Origin: a bacterium
GTDB taxonomy: Bacteria; Gemmatimonadota; Gemmatimonadetes; Longimicrobiales; RSA9
Length of the DNA: 64,000 nt
Direction: 5' to 3'
Assembly (NCBI GenBank): GCA_003242735.1
Contig: QGVH01000002.1
Span: 186,001 to 250,000 of the forward strand
Shown piece by piece: positions 34,843 through 43,168 of this stretch (its first letter is position 1; the number at the start of each line of letters is the position of its first letter). The translations under genes were made by a program, and so were the position numbers. The notes beneath the pieces were generated by a model, which saw nothing but the letters and a program-made list of their open reading frames with translations, did not search any database and was not told the origin of the DNA.

Positions 34843-37191
34843 TCACTCCCCTTTGCTCACCAGGAACACCTCTTCCCGGGTGGCGCGCTCGCCGGTCGCG
34901 AGGTCGGTGACGACGACGCGGACGCGGTACCGGCCGTCGTCGAGGTCGGCCTCGACGCGCCGGCGTTCCTGGACGCCGATCGTCGTATCGGCATCGGGCG
35001 GCGCCACGCCGGTGAACCGGAGTCTGATGGCATCCCCCGCGCCGACCAGGCGCCGCAGCTTCCCGAAGATCCCCCCACTGCCGCCGTCGCGCTCCACCGT
35101 GATCTCGGTGCTGTAGGACGAGCCCGGGGCCAGGTTGTAGATCTCGTAGAAGAGGGTGAAGGCGGGCCGGCCCGCGAGTTCTCGCGGCGGCAGAAGGGCG
35201 AGCCGGACGTTGCCGCGCTGCCAGGCGCCGCTGTCCGCCGGCTCGGCGATCACCAGGTCGCTGATCTGGAGGGCGGAGCCGGTGAAGTCATCCACATCCG
35301 TGCGGCCGCCGTAGAGCTGCCCTGCCGACGGGTCGAACGCGTCCCGCAGGACGACGCGGTAGGCCGCGTGCTCCACCGGGGGCGCACTCAAGTCGAGGTG
35401 GGTGCGCAGGTACTGGCCGCGACGGAGCGGCTCGGCCGAAACGTAGTTGTAGACCGTGTCGCGGCGAACGATCCGGCGTTGGAGTGTGTCCGCGACGATG
35501 AGGCCGATCCGGAGCGAGTAGTAGGTCGTGTCTCCCCTGGTCCGGCCGCGCAGCCGCTCGCCCGGGATCGCGATGGCCACCGTCAGGTCCGTTCGGCCCT
35601 GCTCTCCCCGGAACGTGTACAGGTCGAAGTAGAACGGGATGTCCCGGTCGAAGCGCGGGCGGTCCGAGTCGGTGGCGATGGCGGCGAGGGTCCTGAGACG
35701 GGACTCCGCCTGGATCTCCTGACGGGCCCGGGCCACCTCGCGCATGATCTCGCCCAGTCTTCCCGCCGCGTGAGCCTGCTGGTCGTCACCGGCGGCGTTC
35801 AGGGATCGGTCGTACACCGTCTGGGCCCGCAGCAGCTCGGCGTACAAAGAACCGTAGCTCGGATCGAGGTCTGTCCGGGCTTCGAGGAGGCGGACCGCTG
35901 CATCCAGCCCGGTGAGCTGGAGGTCGCCGCGGGCGCTGCCCGCGGCGTCGCCGATGACGGCGTGCAGGATGTCATCCACGAGCCGGAAATCGGTGGCTGC
36001 GTCCAGCCTGACGAAGTGGAAGAGCTGGCGGGTCCCGTCGGGCATCTCGTAGACCCAGGTCTCGTTCTGCCGTATGCCCACCCCGGGCGTCGAGATGGTC
36101 TCGTCGGGCGGGCCGTGGCGGATGTAGACGAGGCCGCGGTCGTCGAAGGGGAAGGTCCGCGCGCCGGCGGTCTGGAGGATGGTTGCGTCGATGGGGGCGG
36201 GACCGCGTTTGCCGGTGCGCCGGTAGCGCTCCTGCGCCACGGCCAGGCGGCGGTAGTGGCTCGCAAGCCGCTCGGCGACGGTGAGACCTGCGAGAGCGGC
36301 GCGCGTCTCCCAGAACTCGCGGAGCCATTGCTTGCGCGCCTCGAGGTTGCCGAGCTGCCAGCGGAGCTCCTCGTCGTCTTCGTTGAGGATGGGGAGCAGG
36401 TCGGCGTGGTACCGCTCGGCGGCCTCGGGCGTGAGCGCGTCGATGCCGGCGAAGTACGCCGCGGCGCCGGCCTCTTCGGAGCCCGGGACGCGGAGCAGGG
36501 CGGCGGCCTGGGCGTGGAGCGCGACGGGGTCGGCGGGGCCGGCGACTTCGAGGGCGCGCCGCGCCGCCTCGGCGCCGGCGGCCGGTTCGCCGAGTGCGGC
36601 CTCGAGGTCCGCGAGGGTGAGGAGCAGCGCGCGGCGGTCGCCGGCGCCGGCCCGCTCGATGCGGCGGATGGCGTCCCGGGCGTGGCGGAGCGCATCGTCG
36701 TCGCGGTCTGCGAGGGCGAGGGCGGCGAGTTCGAGGGCGGCGGGCCAGTGCAGGGAATCGAGTTCGAGCGCGCGGCGGAACGCGCGGCGGGCGCGGGACA
36801 GGTGGTCGAGGCCGACGATCTCCGCGAAGCTCTGGAGGACCGTGACCGCGTTGAGCACGCCGCCAGGCGAGGGGATGCGGATCTCGCCGGAGCGGAGGTG
36901 GCAGAGCCCGATGCCGTAGTGGGCCCAGGGGTGGGGGGCGTCGCGGTTGGCGGCGTCGAACGCGCGGCGGGCAGCTTCGAGGTCGTCGTCGTCCCCGGTC
37001 AGCTCGTGGAGGCGGAGGCCGATCAGGCCCCGCTCGAGCGGGGGGCGGTCCGCTGCGGCCAGGAGCGCCCGGACGGCGGCGGGGCTCTCGAGTCGGGCGA
37101 GCGAGTCCCGGAGCGCCCCGTAGTCGCGCTCCTGCGCGGCTGCGGCGGCCGGTACGAGCAGCCAGAGCAGAAGGGCGCGGACCGGCTTCAT
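34843..37191 (-). CDS. GWxTD-related domain protein, exported (paralogue 3)
   Basis: This 782-residue protein shares architecture with the one at 13576-15801. It has a signal peptide (about 1-20, ending AAAAAQ), a TPR-like helical region to about residue 290 (ARRAFDAANRDAPHPWAHYG, ARRAFRRALELDSLHWPAAL), a conserved core FPFDDRGLVYIRHGPPDE near 376, and a C-terminal beta-rich part ending ATREEVFLVSKGE. The GWxTD pentapeptide itself is replaced by PFDDR. Function is unknown; the TPR plus GWxTD-like layout suggests an envelope scaffold. GGAGG seven bases before ATG 37191 supports the start. It shares a terminator with the convergent Ig-like lipoprotein gene. Confidence 0.8.
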   Translation of the reverse strand: MKPVRALLLWLLVPAAAAAQERDYGALRDSLARLESPAAVRALLAAADRPPLERGLIGLRLHELTGDDDDLEAARRAFDAANRDAPHPWAHYGIGLCHLRSGEIRIPSPGGVLNAVTVLQSFAEIVGLDHLSRARRAFRRALELDSLHWPAALELAALALADRDDDALRHARDAIRRIERAGAGDRRALLLTLADLEAALGEPAAGAEAARRALEVAGPADPVALHAQAAALLRVPGSEEAGAAAYFAGIDALTPEAAERYHADLLPILNEDDEELRWQLGNLEARKQWLREFWETRAALAGLTVAERLASHYRRLAVAQERYRRTGKRGPAPIDATILQTAGARTFPFDDRGLVYIRHGPPDETISTPGVGIRQNETWVYEMPDGTRQLFHFVRLDAATDFRLVDDILHAVIGDAAGSARGDLQLTGLDAAVRLLEARTDLDPSYGSLYAELLRAQTVYDRSLNAAGDDQQAHAAGRLGEIMREVARARQEIQAESRLRTLAAIATDSDRPRFDRDIPFYFDLYTFRGEQGRTDLTVAIAIPGERLRGRTRGDTTYYSLRIGLIVADTLQRRIVRRDTVYNYVSAEPLRRGQYLRTHLDLSAPPVEHAAYRVVLRDAFDPSAGQLYGGRTDVDDFTGSALQISDLVIAEPADSGAWQRGNVRLALLPPRELAGRPAFTLFYEIYNLAPGSSYSTEITVERDGGSGGIFGKLRRLVGAGDAIRLRFTGVAPPDADTTIGVQERRRVEADLDDGRYRVRVVVTDLATGERATREEVFLVSKGE

Positions 37192-37268
37192 GCAACGACC
37201 TCCGTGGACGTTGCGCCCCGTGCCGGTCGCGCTCGTGCTCCCGGCGGCCTGGGGGCGTGCAGCGGGTG

Positions 37269-37310
37269 GGGTGCAGGTGCCGTGCCGTGGCGGCTCCAAC
37301 GCCTGCACCC
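37269..37310 (-). terminator. possible hairpin terminator after the alpha-oxoamine synthase gene
   Basis: GGGTGCAGG at 37269-37277 is perfectly complementary to CCTGCACCC at 37302-37310; the 24-base interior can form a smaller GCCG/CGGC stem. It lies 23 bases past the stop at 37333, with no T-run. Confidence 0.35.
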
Positions 37311-37332
37311 GCATCGGTCCGAAGGTGGGGGC

Positions 37333-38652
37333 TCACCCGTTCCGGCGCGCCCCCGCCTGTCCGACCGTCTGTTCGCATTCCTCCCGCCGTGCGCACTCCG
37401 CCAGCGCGTCGAACAGCTTCTCGAAGTGCTCGGGCCGGTGCGCCGCGGTGGCGCACAGGCGGAGCCGCGCCTGCCCGGGCGAGACGGCGGGGTACGTCAC
37501 GGCGGAAACGAAGATGCCTTCGTCGATGAGCTGCCGCGCCCAGCGGTACGCCCGCCACTCGTCGCCCAGGATGAGCGGGACGATGGGCGTCGTGGACGCG
37601 CCGATGTCGAAGCCGAGACGGGTGAGCCCTTCCTTGAGGCGCTGCGTGTTTTCGCGCAGCCGTTCCAGGTGCTCCGGCTCCTCTTGGATGATGCGCAGCG
37701 CCTCGAGCACGGCGGCAGCGTTGGCCGGCGTCATCGCGGCGGAGAACATGTAGGGCGCCGAGCCGTGCTGGAGGTAGATCTTGAGCGCCTGGGACCCGGC
37801 CACGAAGCCGCCCGAGGACGGGATGGCCTTGGACAGTGAGCCGGTGACGATGTCGATCTCCGAGGGCTCGATGCCTTGCTCCTCGCAGATGCCGCGTCCC
37901 GTCGCGCCGATGGCGCCGATGGAGTGGGCCTCGTCCACGAGCAGGAACGCCCCGTAGCGGCGCTTGAGTTCGAGCAGATCCGCGAGCGGCGCCTGATCGC
38001 CGTCCATGCTGAAGACGGCGTCCACGGCGATGAGGATCCGCGTGGCGCCACGGTTGCGCGCCTGGCGGAGCCGCCGCTCGAGGTCGTCCATGTCGTTGTG
38101 CTTGAAGCGACGCACCTCGCAGCCGGCCATGCGCACGCCGTCGTGGATGCTCTGGTGCGCGTACTGGTCGAGGATGGCGACGTCGCCGGGGCCGAAGAGC
38201 GAGGTGATGGCGGCGATGTTCGCGTCGTAGCCGGAGCCGAACGTGGCGGCGGCCTCTTGGCCGAGGAAACGTGCGAGCTCCTGCTCCAGCTCGAGGTGCA
38301 GCGCGAGCGTACCCGTCAGCAGGCGTACGCCGCCGGTGGACGTGCCGTAGCGTGCGACGGCCTCGCGCACGGCGGCCTCGAGCCGGGGATGGCCGATGAG
38401 GCCGAGATAGCTGTACGACGAGAACATGACGAGCGGCGATCCGAGCACGGCGGACTCCGGCCCGGAGCGGCGCTCGAGCGGGAGCTGGTAGGTGTAGAGC
38501 GACTGGGGCAGCCCCGCGCGGAACGTGTCGAACCAGCGCCGGACGTTCGGCGTGTCGAGCAGCGATCCCGGCTCGATGAGCCGGTCGCCGTTGCGGCCCT
38601 CGAAAAAGCCGTGGAACGGATCGCGGGTGTAGTCGGCGAGCGCGTCAGTCAC
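37333..38652 (-). CDS. alpha-oxoamine synthase family PLP enzyme
   Basis: The 439-residue enzyme belongs to the family of 8-amino-7-oxononanoate synthase, 2-amino-3-ketobutyrate CoA ligase and serine palmitoyltransferase, which condense an amino acid with an acyl thioester and release CO2. Visible motifs are SSYSYLGLIGHPRL, TSTGGVRLLTGT, LVDEAHSIGAIG and the PLP lysine K275 in TGSLSKAI. A roughly 45-residue N-terminal extension precedes the usual core, as in some lipid-forming members. GTG 38652 overlaps the stop of the upstream dehydrogenase by 8 bases, so the two are coupled. Candidates are a KBL-type enzyme of threonine breakdown (the partner resembles threonine dehydrogenase) or a sphingolipid-type synthase; sequence alone does not decide. 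Confidence 0.85.
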   Translation of the reverse strand: MTDALADYTRDPFHGFFEGRNGDRLIEPGSLLDTPNVRRWFDTFRAGLPQSLYTYQLPLERRSGPESAVLGSPLVMFSSYSYLGLIGHPRLEAAVREAVARYGTSTGGVRLLTGTLALHLELEQELARFLGQEAAATFGSGYDANIAAITSLFGPGDVAILDQYAHQSIHDGVRMAGCEVRRFKHNDMDDLERRLRQARNRGATRILIAVDAVFSMDGDQAPLADLLELKRRYGAFLLVDEAHSIGAIGATGRGICEEQGIEPSEIDIVTGSLSKAIPSSGGFVAGSQALKIYLQHGSAPYMFSAAMTPANAAAVLEALRIIQEEPEHLERLRENTQRLKEGLTRLGFDIGASTTPIVPLILGDEWRAYRWARQLIDEGIFVSAVTYPAVSPGQARLRLCATAAHRPEHFEKLFDALAECARREECEQTVGQAGARRNG

Positions 38653-39895
38653 CCGGCTTGAAGGCGACCTTGATGGAGCGGTGGCCGTCTTTGTCGAGGG
38701 CGGCTGAGAGTCCCGCACGGTAGTCCTCCAGATCGAAGACGTGAGTCAGCATTCCGAGTTCGGCAAAGCCGTCCCGCTGCATGAGCTCCAGCGAGACATC
38801 GTAAATGTCGCGACGGCGGCCGTCGTAGGGGACGAGCCCGTAGGCGAAGACGCCGGCGACCGAGAGCTGGCGGTACCAGACGCGGGTCCAGTCTGCGGAG
38901 AGGCGCGCCGCGGCGCCGACCAGGACGATGCGGCCGCCCTCGCGGGTGAGGGCGAGGGCGTCGCTGATCGAGCCGGCCGAGCCGACGGTGTCGTAGACCA
39001 GCGAGGGGCCGCCCTCGACGAAGCGGGGCGCCAGTGTCGGCTTGAAGGCGCGGGCGCCGGGCAGTGAGGCGGCCCAGTCGTAGGCCTCCTTGCGGCTGCC
39101 GAAGACCAGGTCGGCGCCTGCACGCTCGGCCAGCTCGAGCTGGAAGCGGTAGCGGCCCAGCACGGCGATGGTCCCGGTCCAGCCGGTCAGGCGCAGGGCC
39201 TTGACGGTCAGGGCGCCGATGCTGCCCGCGCCGATGACGAGGACGACGTCATCCTCTCCGCCGTCCGGCGTCTCTCCGGCGCGCGCGGGCGGGTGCAGGA
39301 GCACGCCGCGCAGCGCCGAAGCGAACGGGTCGGTCAGGACGGCGACCTCGTCCGGGAGGTCGCCCGGGCGGTGGAGCTGGCTCACGTGGGCAACGAACCA
39401 GCGAGACCACCCGCCGCCGACGGCCGGGCAGTAGCCGATCATCGGGCCGTTGCCCGTGATCCCGTCGGTGGTGCGGCGGCAGAGCCCGTACTCGCCGCGG
39501 GCGCACGCCGCGCAGGGCGGCTCGAGCCCGCGCTGCGCGCAGGCGAGCATGGGGTTGACGACGACGCGCTCGCCCACGCTCCAGCCCGCTCTGGCGGCCT
39601 CGGGGCCCGTCTCCACGATCCGGCCCACGTTCTCGTGGCCGAACGTGAACGGGTAGGCGCCGAAGGGCTCGAGCGTGAACGAGTCGTGCGCCGTGACCGC
39701 GGCGAGGTCGCTGCCACAGATCCCGCTGAGCGTGGTCTCGACCCGGACCCAGTCGGGGCCGGGCAGTGCCGGGGGCTCCACGTCATCCAGCGAGATGCAG
39801 CCCAGCGGACCGAGCGCCAGGGCCGGCCGCCGCTTGGCAACCCAGCGCGTCCACAGATAGCGAGCAGGACGATAATGGAACCGGATCGCGCGCAA
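38645..39895 (-). CDS. zinc-dependent medium-chain dehydrogenase, threonine/sorbitol-dehydrogenase-like
   Basis: The 416-residue protein is a medium-chain dehydrogenase. The catalytic zinc region reads SGICGSDLAAVTAHDSF and FTFGHENVGRIV. A structural-zinc-like cysteine lobe follows (CAQRGLEPPCAACARGEYGLC), with unusual spacing before the first cysteine pair. The Rossmann motif is VIGAGSIGALTVKAL. It should oxidise or reduce an alcohol/ketone with NAD(P). The likely start is TTG 39895 with GGGGGAG seven bases upstream, giving a start like LRAIRFHYRPARYL; longer in-frame versions add non-conserved sequence. It is the first gene of a two-gene operon with an alpha-oxoamine synthase, which suggests the two act on the same amino-ketone. 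Confidence 0.84.
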   Translation of the reverse strand: MRAIRFHYRPARYLWTRWVAKRRPALALGPLGCISLDDVEPPALPGPDWVRVETTLSGICGSDLAAVTAHDSFTLEPFGAYPFTFGHENVGRIVETGPEAARAGWSVGERVVVNPMLACAQRGLEPPCAACARGEYGLCRRTTDGITGNGPMIGYCPAVGGGWSRWFVAHVSQLHRPGDLPDEVAVLTDPFASALRGVLLHPPARAGETPDGGEDDVVLVIGAGSIGALTVKALRLTGWTGTIAVLGRYRFQLELAERAGADLVFGSRKEAYDWAASLPGARAFKPTLAPRFVEGGPSLVYDTVGSAGSISDALALTREGGRIVLVGAAARLSADWTRVWYRQLSVAGVFAYGLVPYDGRRRDIYDVSLELMQRDGFAELGMLTHVFDLEDYRAGLSAALDKDGHRSIKVAFKPGD

Positions 39896-40032
39896 CGCGC
39901 GTTCTCCCCCTGTCCGAGACGTTCCGGGAAACGCGCCGCGCGTTCCAGGCAGCGGCGCCGGGTCGAGAGCGAGGAAAGGGTCGGCAAAGAAGCTACGATG
40001 AACGGGGGGCCCGGACAAGAATCCCGCCCACC

Positions 40033-40061
40033 TTGTCCAACCGAATGGCGGCGCCTAGTTT
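40033..40061 (+). promoter_or_regulatory. candidate promoter of the Tat-subunit/GMC operon
   Basis: TTGTCC at 40033-40038 and TAGTTT at 40056-40061 with a 17-base spacer. The start of transcription near 40068 would give a leader of about 20 bases to ATG 40089. Confidence 0.4.
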
Positions 40062-40088
40062 AGCACCCGTCTCCAAGACGTGACCTCG

Positions 40089-40685
40089 ATGGAACCGAGC
40101 CACGAGTCCGGCGCCGGGCCGGCCCGAATCCCCCCGACACTGGATCGCCGCGGCTTCCTGCGCGCCACTGCGGGTGGGGCGACGGCCGCGGCCGTGGCGT
40201 CACTGCTCCCCGCCGGCTGTGCGGCGGAGTACCCGCAAGCCGAGGCGGACCGGGTGGAGCTCCGGGCGTTGACGCCCAAGGAGTACGCGGTGGCGCGGGC
40301 GGCGGCCGAGGCGCTGCTGGTCGGCACGCCGGTGGAGCCGGCCAGCGTCGCCGCCGCGATCGACGCTAACCTCGCCGCCGTCGGGGACCCGATCCGGGCG
40401 GACATGAAGACCGTCCTCTCGCTGCTGGAGCACCTCACCGTTCTGGGCGGCCGGCTCCGGCGCTTCACCGCCCTGGACCTCGAGGCGCGGCAGGCCTACC
40501 TCCTCACCTGGGCCCGGAGTCGCTTCGCGCTGCGCCGCGCGGCGTTCCACGCCGTGCGGGCGTTCGTCTACTTCTTTTCGTACAGCCAGGACGTGACGCG
40601 GCCGCTCACGGGCTTCGAGGGGACGTGGCCGGAGCGGGGCGTGCCGATCCCGCCGTACCCGGTCGACTTCGGCGAGGTGCGATGA
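40089..40685 (+). CDS. Tat-exported small subunit paired with GMC oxidoreductase (gluconate dehydrogenase subunit 3-like)
   Basis: The 198-residue protein opens with a twin-arginine signal, DRRGFLRATAGG at about 19-30, then a hydrophobic stretch and a possible lipobox-like LLPAGC. The mature part (LRALTPKEYAVARAAAEALL, LLEHLTVLGGRLRRFTALD) resembles the small subunit of gluconate 2-dehydrogenase and related membrane-associated GMC dehydrogenases, which helps export or anchor the flavin subunit by hitch-hiking through Tat. GTG 40080 is an alternative start; neither has a clear ribosome site. Its stop overlaps the GMC start as ATGA (40682-40685), strong evidence of a functional pair. The assignment rests on context and short similarity. 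Confidence 0.72.
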   Translation: MEPSHESGAGPARIPPTLDRRGFLRATAGGATAAAVASLLPAGCAAEYPQAEADRVELRALTPKEYAVARAAAEALLVGTPVEPASVAAAIDANLAAVGDPIRADMKTVLSLLEHLTVLGGRLRRFTALDLEARQAYLLTWARSRFALRRAAFHAVRAFVYFFSYSQDVTRPLTGFEGTWPERGVPIPPYPVDFGEVR

Positions 40686-42226
40686 TCATCCAGGGCACGA
40701 ACCACCGCGGCGATGTGGAGGACCGCGCGGACGTGGTCGTGGTCGGGACCGGCGCGGGGGGCGGCACCCTTGCCGCCTACCTGGCCGATCGCGGCTGGGA
40801 CGTGGTCATGCTGGAGAAGGGCGGCTTCTTCCGCGCGGAGGACTTCTCCCAGCGGGAAGAGGAGGCCATGGCCGCGTTCAACGGCCGGCGCGGCCTGGAC
40901 GCGAGCGACGACAACTCCGTGTTCCTCGCCTATGCCGAGGCCGTGGGCGGCTGCACCGTCCACTACTGGGGCGACTCGTTCCGCGCGCCGCCGGACCGGC
41001 TCGAGCGCTGGCGCACCGAGTACGGCCTCGAGTGGATGACGCCTGCGGAGCTGGACCCGCACTGGGAGGCGATCGAGCGGGAGCTGGGCATCCACATCTG
41101 CGAGGAGCGGCTCTTCAACGAGAACAACCGCCTGGTCCGGCAGGGTTGCGAGGCGCTCGGCTTCCGGGGCGGTGCGGTGCCCACCGCGCGGGTGGACTGC
41201 ATCGGCTGCGGCTGGACCGCGTTCGGCTGCGCGTACAACCGCAAGAGCTCGCAGCTCATCACCACCATCCCCCGGGTCTCGAAGTCCGGCGGGCGCATTT
41301 ACAGCGACGCGCGGGTCGAGCGGATCCTGATCGAGAACGGCCGGGCCGTCGGCGTCGAGGGCTCGCTCCTCGACCGGGACACGGACCAACCGCACTCGCG
41401 CATCCGCGTCCGGGCGCCGATCGTCGTGCTCGCCGGCGGCGCGATCGGCACGGCGGAGCTGCTGCTCCGCAACGGGTTCGACGACGGCGTCGTCGGCCAG
41501 CGCTTCTACGTCAACCCGCACTACTTCGTCTTCGCGGACTTCGGCCGGGAGATCGACAACGTCACGGGCATCCCGTGCGCGTACGAGGTGGACGAATTCC
41601 GGGAGGTCCGACGGACCCGGTCGGGCGAGTACGCCGGGGGCGGCTACACCATGCTGTGCAGCCACCAGCCGCCGGGGCTGACGGCGGCGTTGCTGCCGGA
41701 GGTCGGCGCGGCCCACGCGGAGCGGATGCGCCGCTACCGCCGGCTCGGCTCGCTCATGTCCGTGATCGACGAGGAGAACCCCGGCCGCATCTACCTCGAC
41801 GGGGGGGTGCGCAAGGTCCGGTTCCGGGTGCGAGGCGTTGACCAGCACAAGGCGGTGGACTTCCTGCGCAACGCGACGCGGATCTTCCTGGCCGCCGGTG
41901 CGCGGGAGGTCTGGATCCCGGACGTCTACGGCACGGTGGTGAGGGACCCCAGCGAGGTCGAGACGCGTATCACGCTCCGATCCGTCCAGCCGGGTGCGCA
42001 AGTCTGCGCGGGCAGCCACTTCCTGGGGACCGCGCCGCTGGGTGCGGACCCGTCACGCTCGTTTGCCGGGCCGACGGGTGAGGCGCACCGGGTGAAAGGG
42101 CTGTACGTGGCGGACGGCGCAGCCGTGCCCACGTCGGTGTCGAAGGACCCGTCGCTGACGATCATGGGCGTGGCGCGGTGGATCGCGGCCGGCCTGCACG
42201 AGCGGGAGGGGAGGGCGGGGGCTTAG
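40682..42226 (+). CDS. GMC-family FAD oxidoreductase
   Basis: The 514-residue flavoenzyme has an N-terminal FAD site VVVVGTGAGGGTLAAYLADR at about 18-37 ending in VVMLEKG, the GMC segment VGGCTVHYWGDSFRAP, and the C-terminal GMC domain with GSHFLGTAPLGADP and VADGAAVPTSVSKDPSLTIM. A cysteine cluster (DCIGCGWTAFGC near residue 175) is a further feature of gluconate-dehydrogenase-like members. It should oxidise an alcohol or sugar, probably in the periplasm after Tat co-export with the small subunit encoded upstream. No cytochrome c subunit is adjacent, so the electron acceptor is unclear. Translation is coupled by the ATGA overlap. Confidence 0.9.
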   Translation: MIIQGTNHRGDVEDRADVVVVGTGAGGGTLAAYLADRGWDVVMLEKGGFFRAEDFSQREEEAMAAFNGRRGLDASDDNSVFLAYAEAVGGCTVHYWGDSFRAPPDRLERWRTEYGLEWMTPAELDPHWEAIERELGIHICEERLFNENNRLVRQGCEALGFRGGAVPTARVDCIGCGWTAFGCAYNRKSSQLITTIPRVSKSGGRIYSDARVERILIENGRAVGVEGSLLDRDTDQPHSRIRVRAPIVVLAGGAIGTAELLLRNGFDDGVVGQRFYVNPHYFVFADFGREIDNVTGIPCAYEVDEFREVRRTRSGEYAGGGYTMLCSHQPPGLTAALLPEVGAAHAERMRRYRRLGSLMSVIDEENPGRIYLDGGVRKVRFRVRGVDQHKAVDFLRNATRIFLAAGAREVWIPDVYGTVVRDPSEVETRITLRSVQPGAQVCAGSHFLGTAPLGADPSRSFAGPTGEAHRVKGLYVADGAAVPTSVSKDPSLTIMGVARWIAAGLHEREGRAGA

Positions 42227-42276
42227 GCGCAGGTGTAGGCAGTACGCCTGCGCGTGCGCGCGCGTCGGTACTCGTG

Positions 42277-42314
42277 GGCGTTGTGACGCCCGGTGCTGGC
42301 GTTGTGGCGCCCGG
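42277..42314 (+). repeat. two 17-bp direct repeats upstream of the CAP-domain gene
   Basis: GGCGTTGTGRCGCCCGG occurs at 42277-42293 and again at 42298-42314 with one mismatch, a 21-bp period (two helical turns). Each copy can form a small GGCG/CGCC hairpin. They lie about 100 bases before the CAP gene and could be an operator. Confidence 0.6.
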
Positions 42315-42411
42315 CTCTTTCCCTCCCGGACCGTCGTCCGAAGCCCGGCCCTGTGCGCGTTATAGGGGCGAAGGCGCTCCAGTCCTGTAGTTCTCTCGCG
42401 GGAACCCCCTG

Positions 42412-43155
42412 ATGAAGCAACGAAGCGCAGCGTTGGTGCTGTCCCTGGCGGTGTGGTCGTGTGCCCTCCAGCCGGCGGCTGGGCCAAGGCCGGGACCGGG
42501 GCCGGAGGTGGCGGAAGCGCGTGGCGGCGCCGCACCGCAGGCCGGCGTGGATGTCGAGCCGCTGGCGGACGGCGCCAGCGTGGGCGAGGGCGGGGCCGCG
42601 GCCGGGGAGGGCGGGGCGGTGGTGGCGGTGAACGGGGAGCGTGCGGACGCGGTGGTGGCGTCCGCGGCGGGCGCGAGTCGTGCGGACGAGGCCCGCACGC
42701 CGGAGGCTGACGAGGAGCCGCCGCTCTGGGTGGATCCCCGGATCGACCTGGAGTACCTGGCGCTCCGGGTGCTGGCCGAGGCGAACGCGGTACGGATGCG
42801 GGCCGGGGCCGGCCCGCTGGTGATGGACCCTGCGCTCCGGCGCGCTGCGCGGCGCTACAGCCGGGAGCTGGCGCTCCGCGGCGAGATCGAGCACCTCTCG
42901 CCCACGCCCGGTCGGCGGACGTTCCGGCAGCGGATCGCCGCGGAGGGCGCGGAGGCGCGCGTCGCGGGCGAGAACCTGGCGCGGCTCACCGCATCCGTGG
43001 AGTCGTTGCCGCGGCGAGCCGTGCAGGCGTGGATGAAATCGCCGGGGCATCGGCGCAACCTGCTGGACCCGATCTTCACACGAACCGGCATCGGCGTGAT
43101 GCTCGGTCCGGATGGCATCTGGTACGTCGTCCAGGTCTACGCCACGCCCACGTGA
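42412..43155 (+). CDS. CAP/SCP-domain lipoprotein
   Basis: The 247-residue protein starts with a lipobox AVWSC (Cys17), then about 85 residues of Ala/Gly/Glu-rich low-complexity sequence, then a CAP (SCP/PR-1-like) domain from about residue 113: LAEANAVRMRAGAGPLVMDP, RYSRELALRGEIEHLSPTPG, and AWMKSPGHRRNLLDPIFTRT. The His of IEHLS and the SPGHR motif are the conserved CAP residues. Bacterial CAP proteins are extracellular and mostly uncharacterised. The long spacer should hold the domain away from the membrane. A TATAGG sequence at 42361 may be its -10. The methyltransferase gene follows closely. Confidence 0.87.
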   Translation: MKQRSAALVLSLAVWSCALQPAAGPRPGPGPEVAEARGGAAPQAGVDVEPLADGASVGEGGAAAGEGGAVVAVNGERADAVVASAAGASRADEARTPEADEEPPLWVDPRIDLEYLALRVLAEANAVRMRAGAGPLVMDPALRRAARRYSRELALRGEIEHLSPTPGRRTFRQRIAAEGAEARVAGENLARLTASVESLPRRAVQAWMKSPGHRRNLLDPIFTRTGIGVMLGPDGIWYVVQVYATPT

Positions 43156-43168
43156 TGGGGCGCCCACG

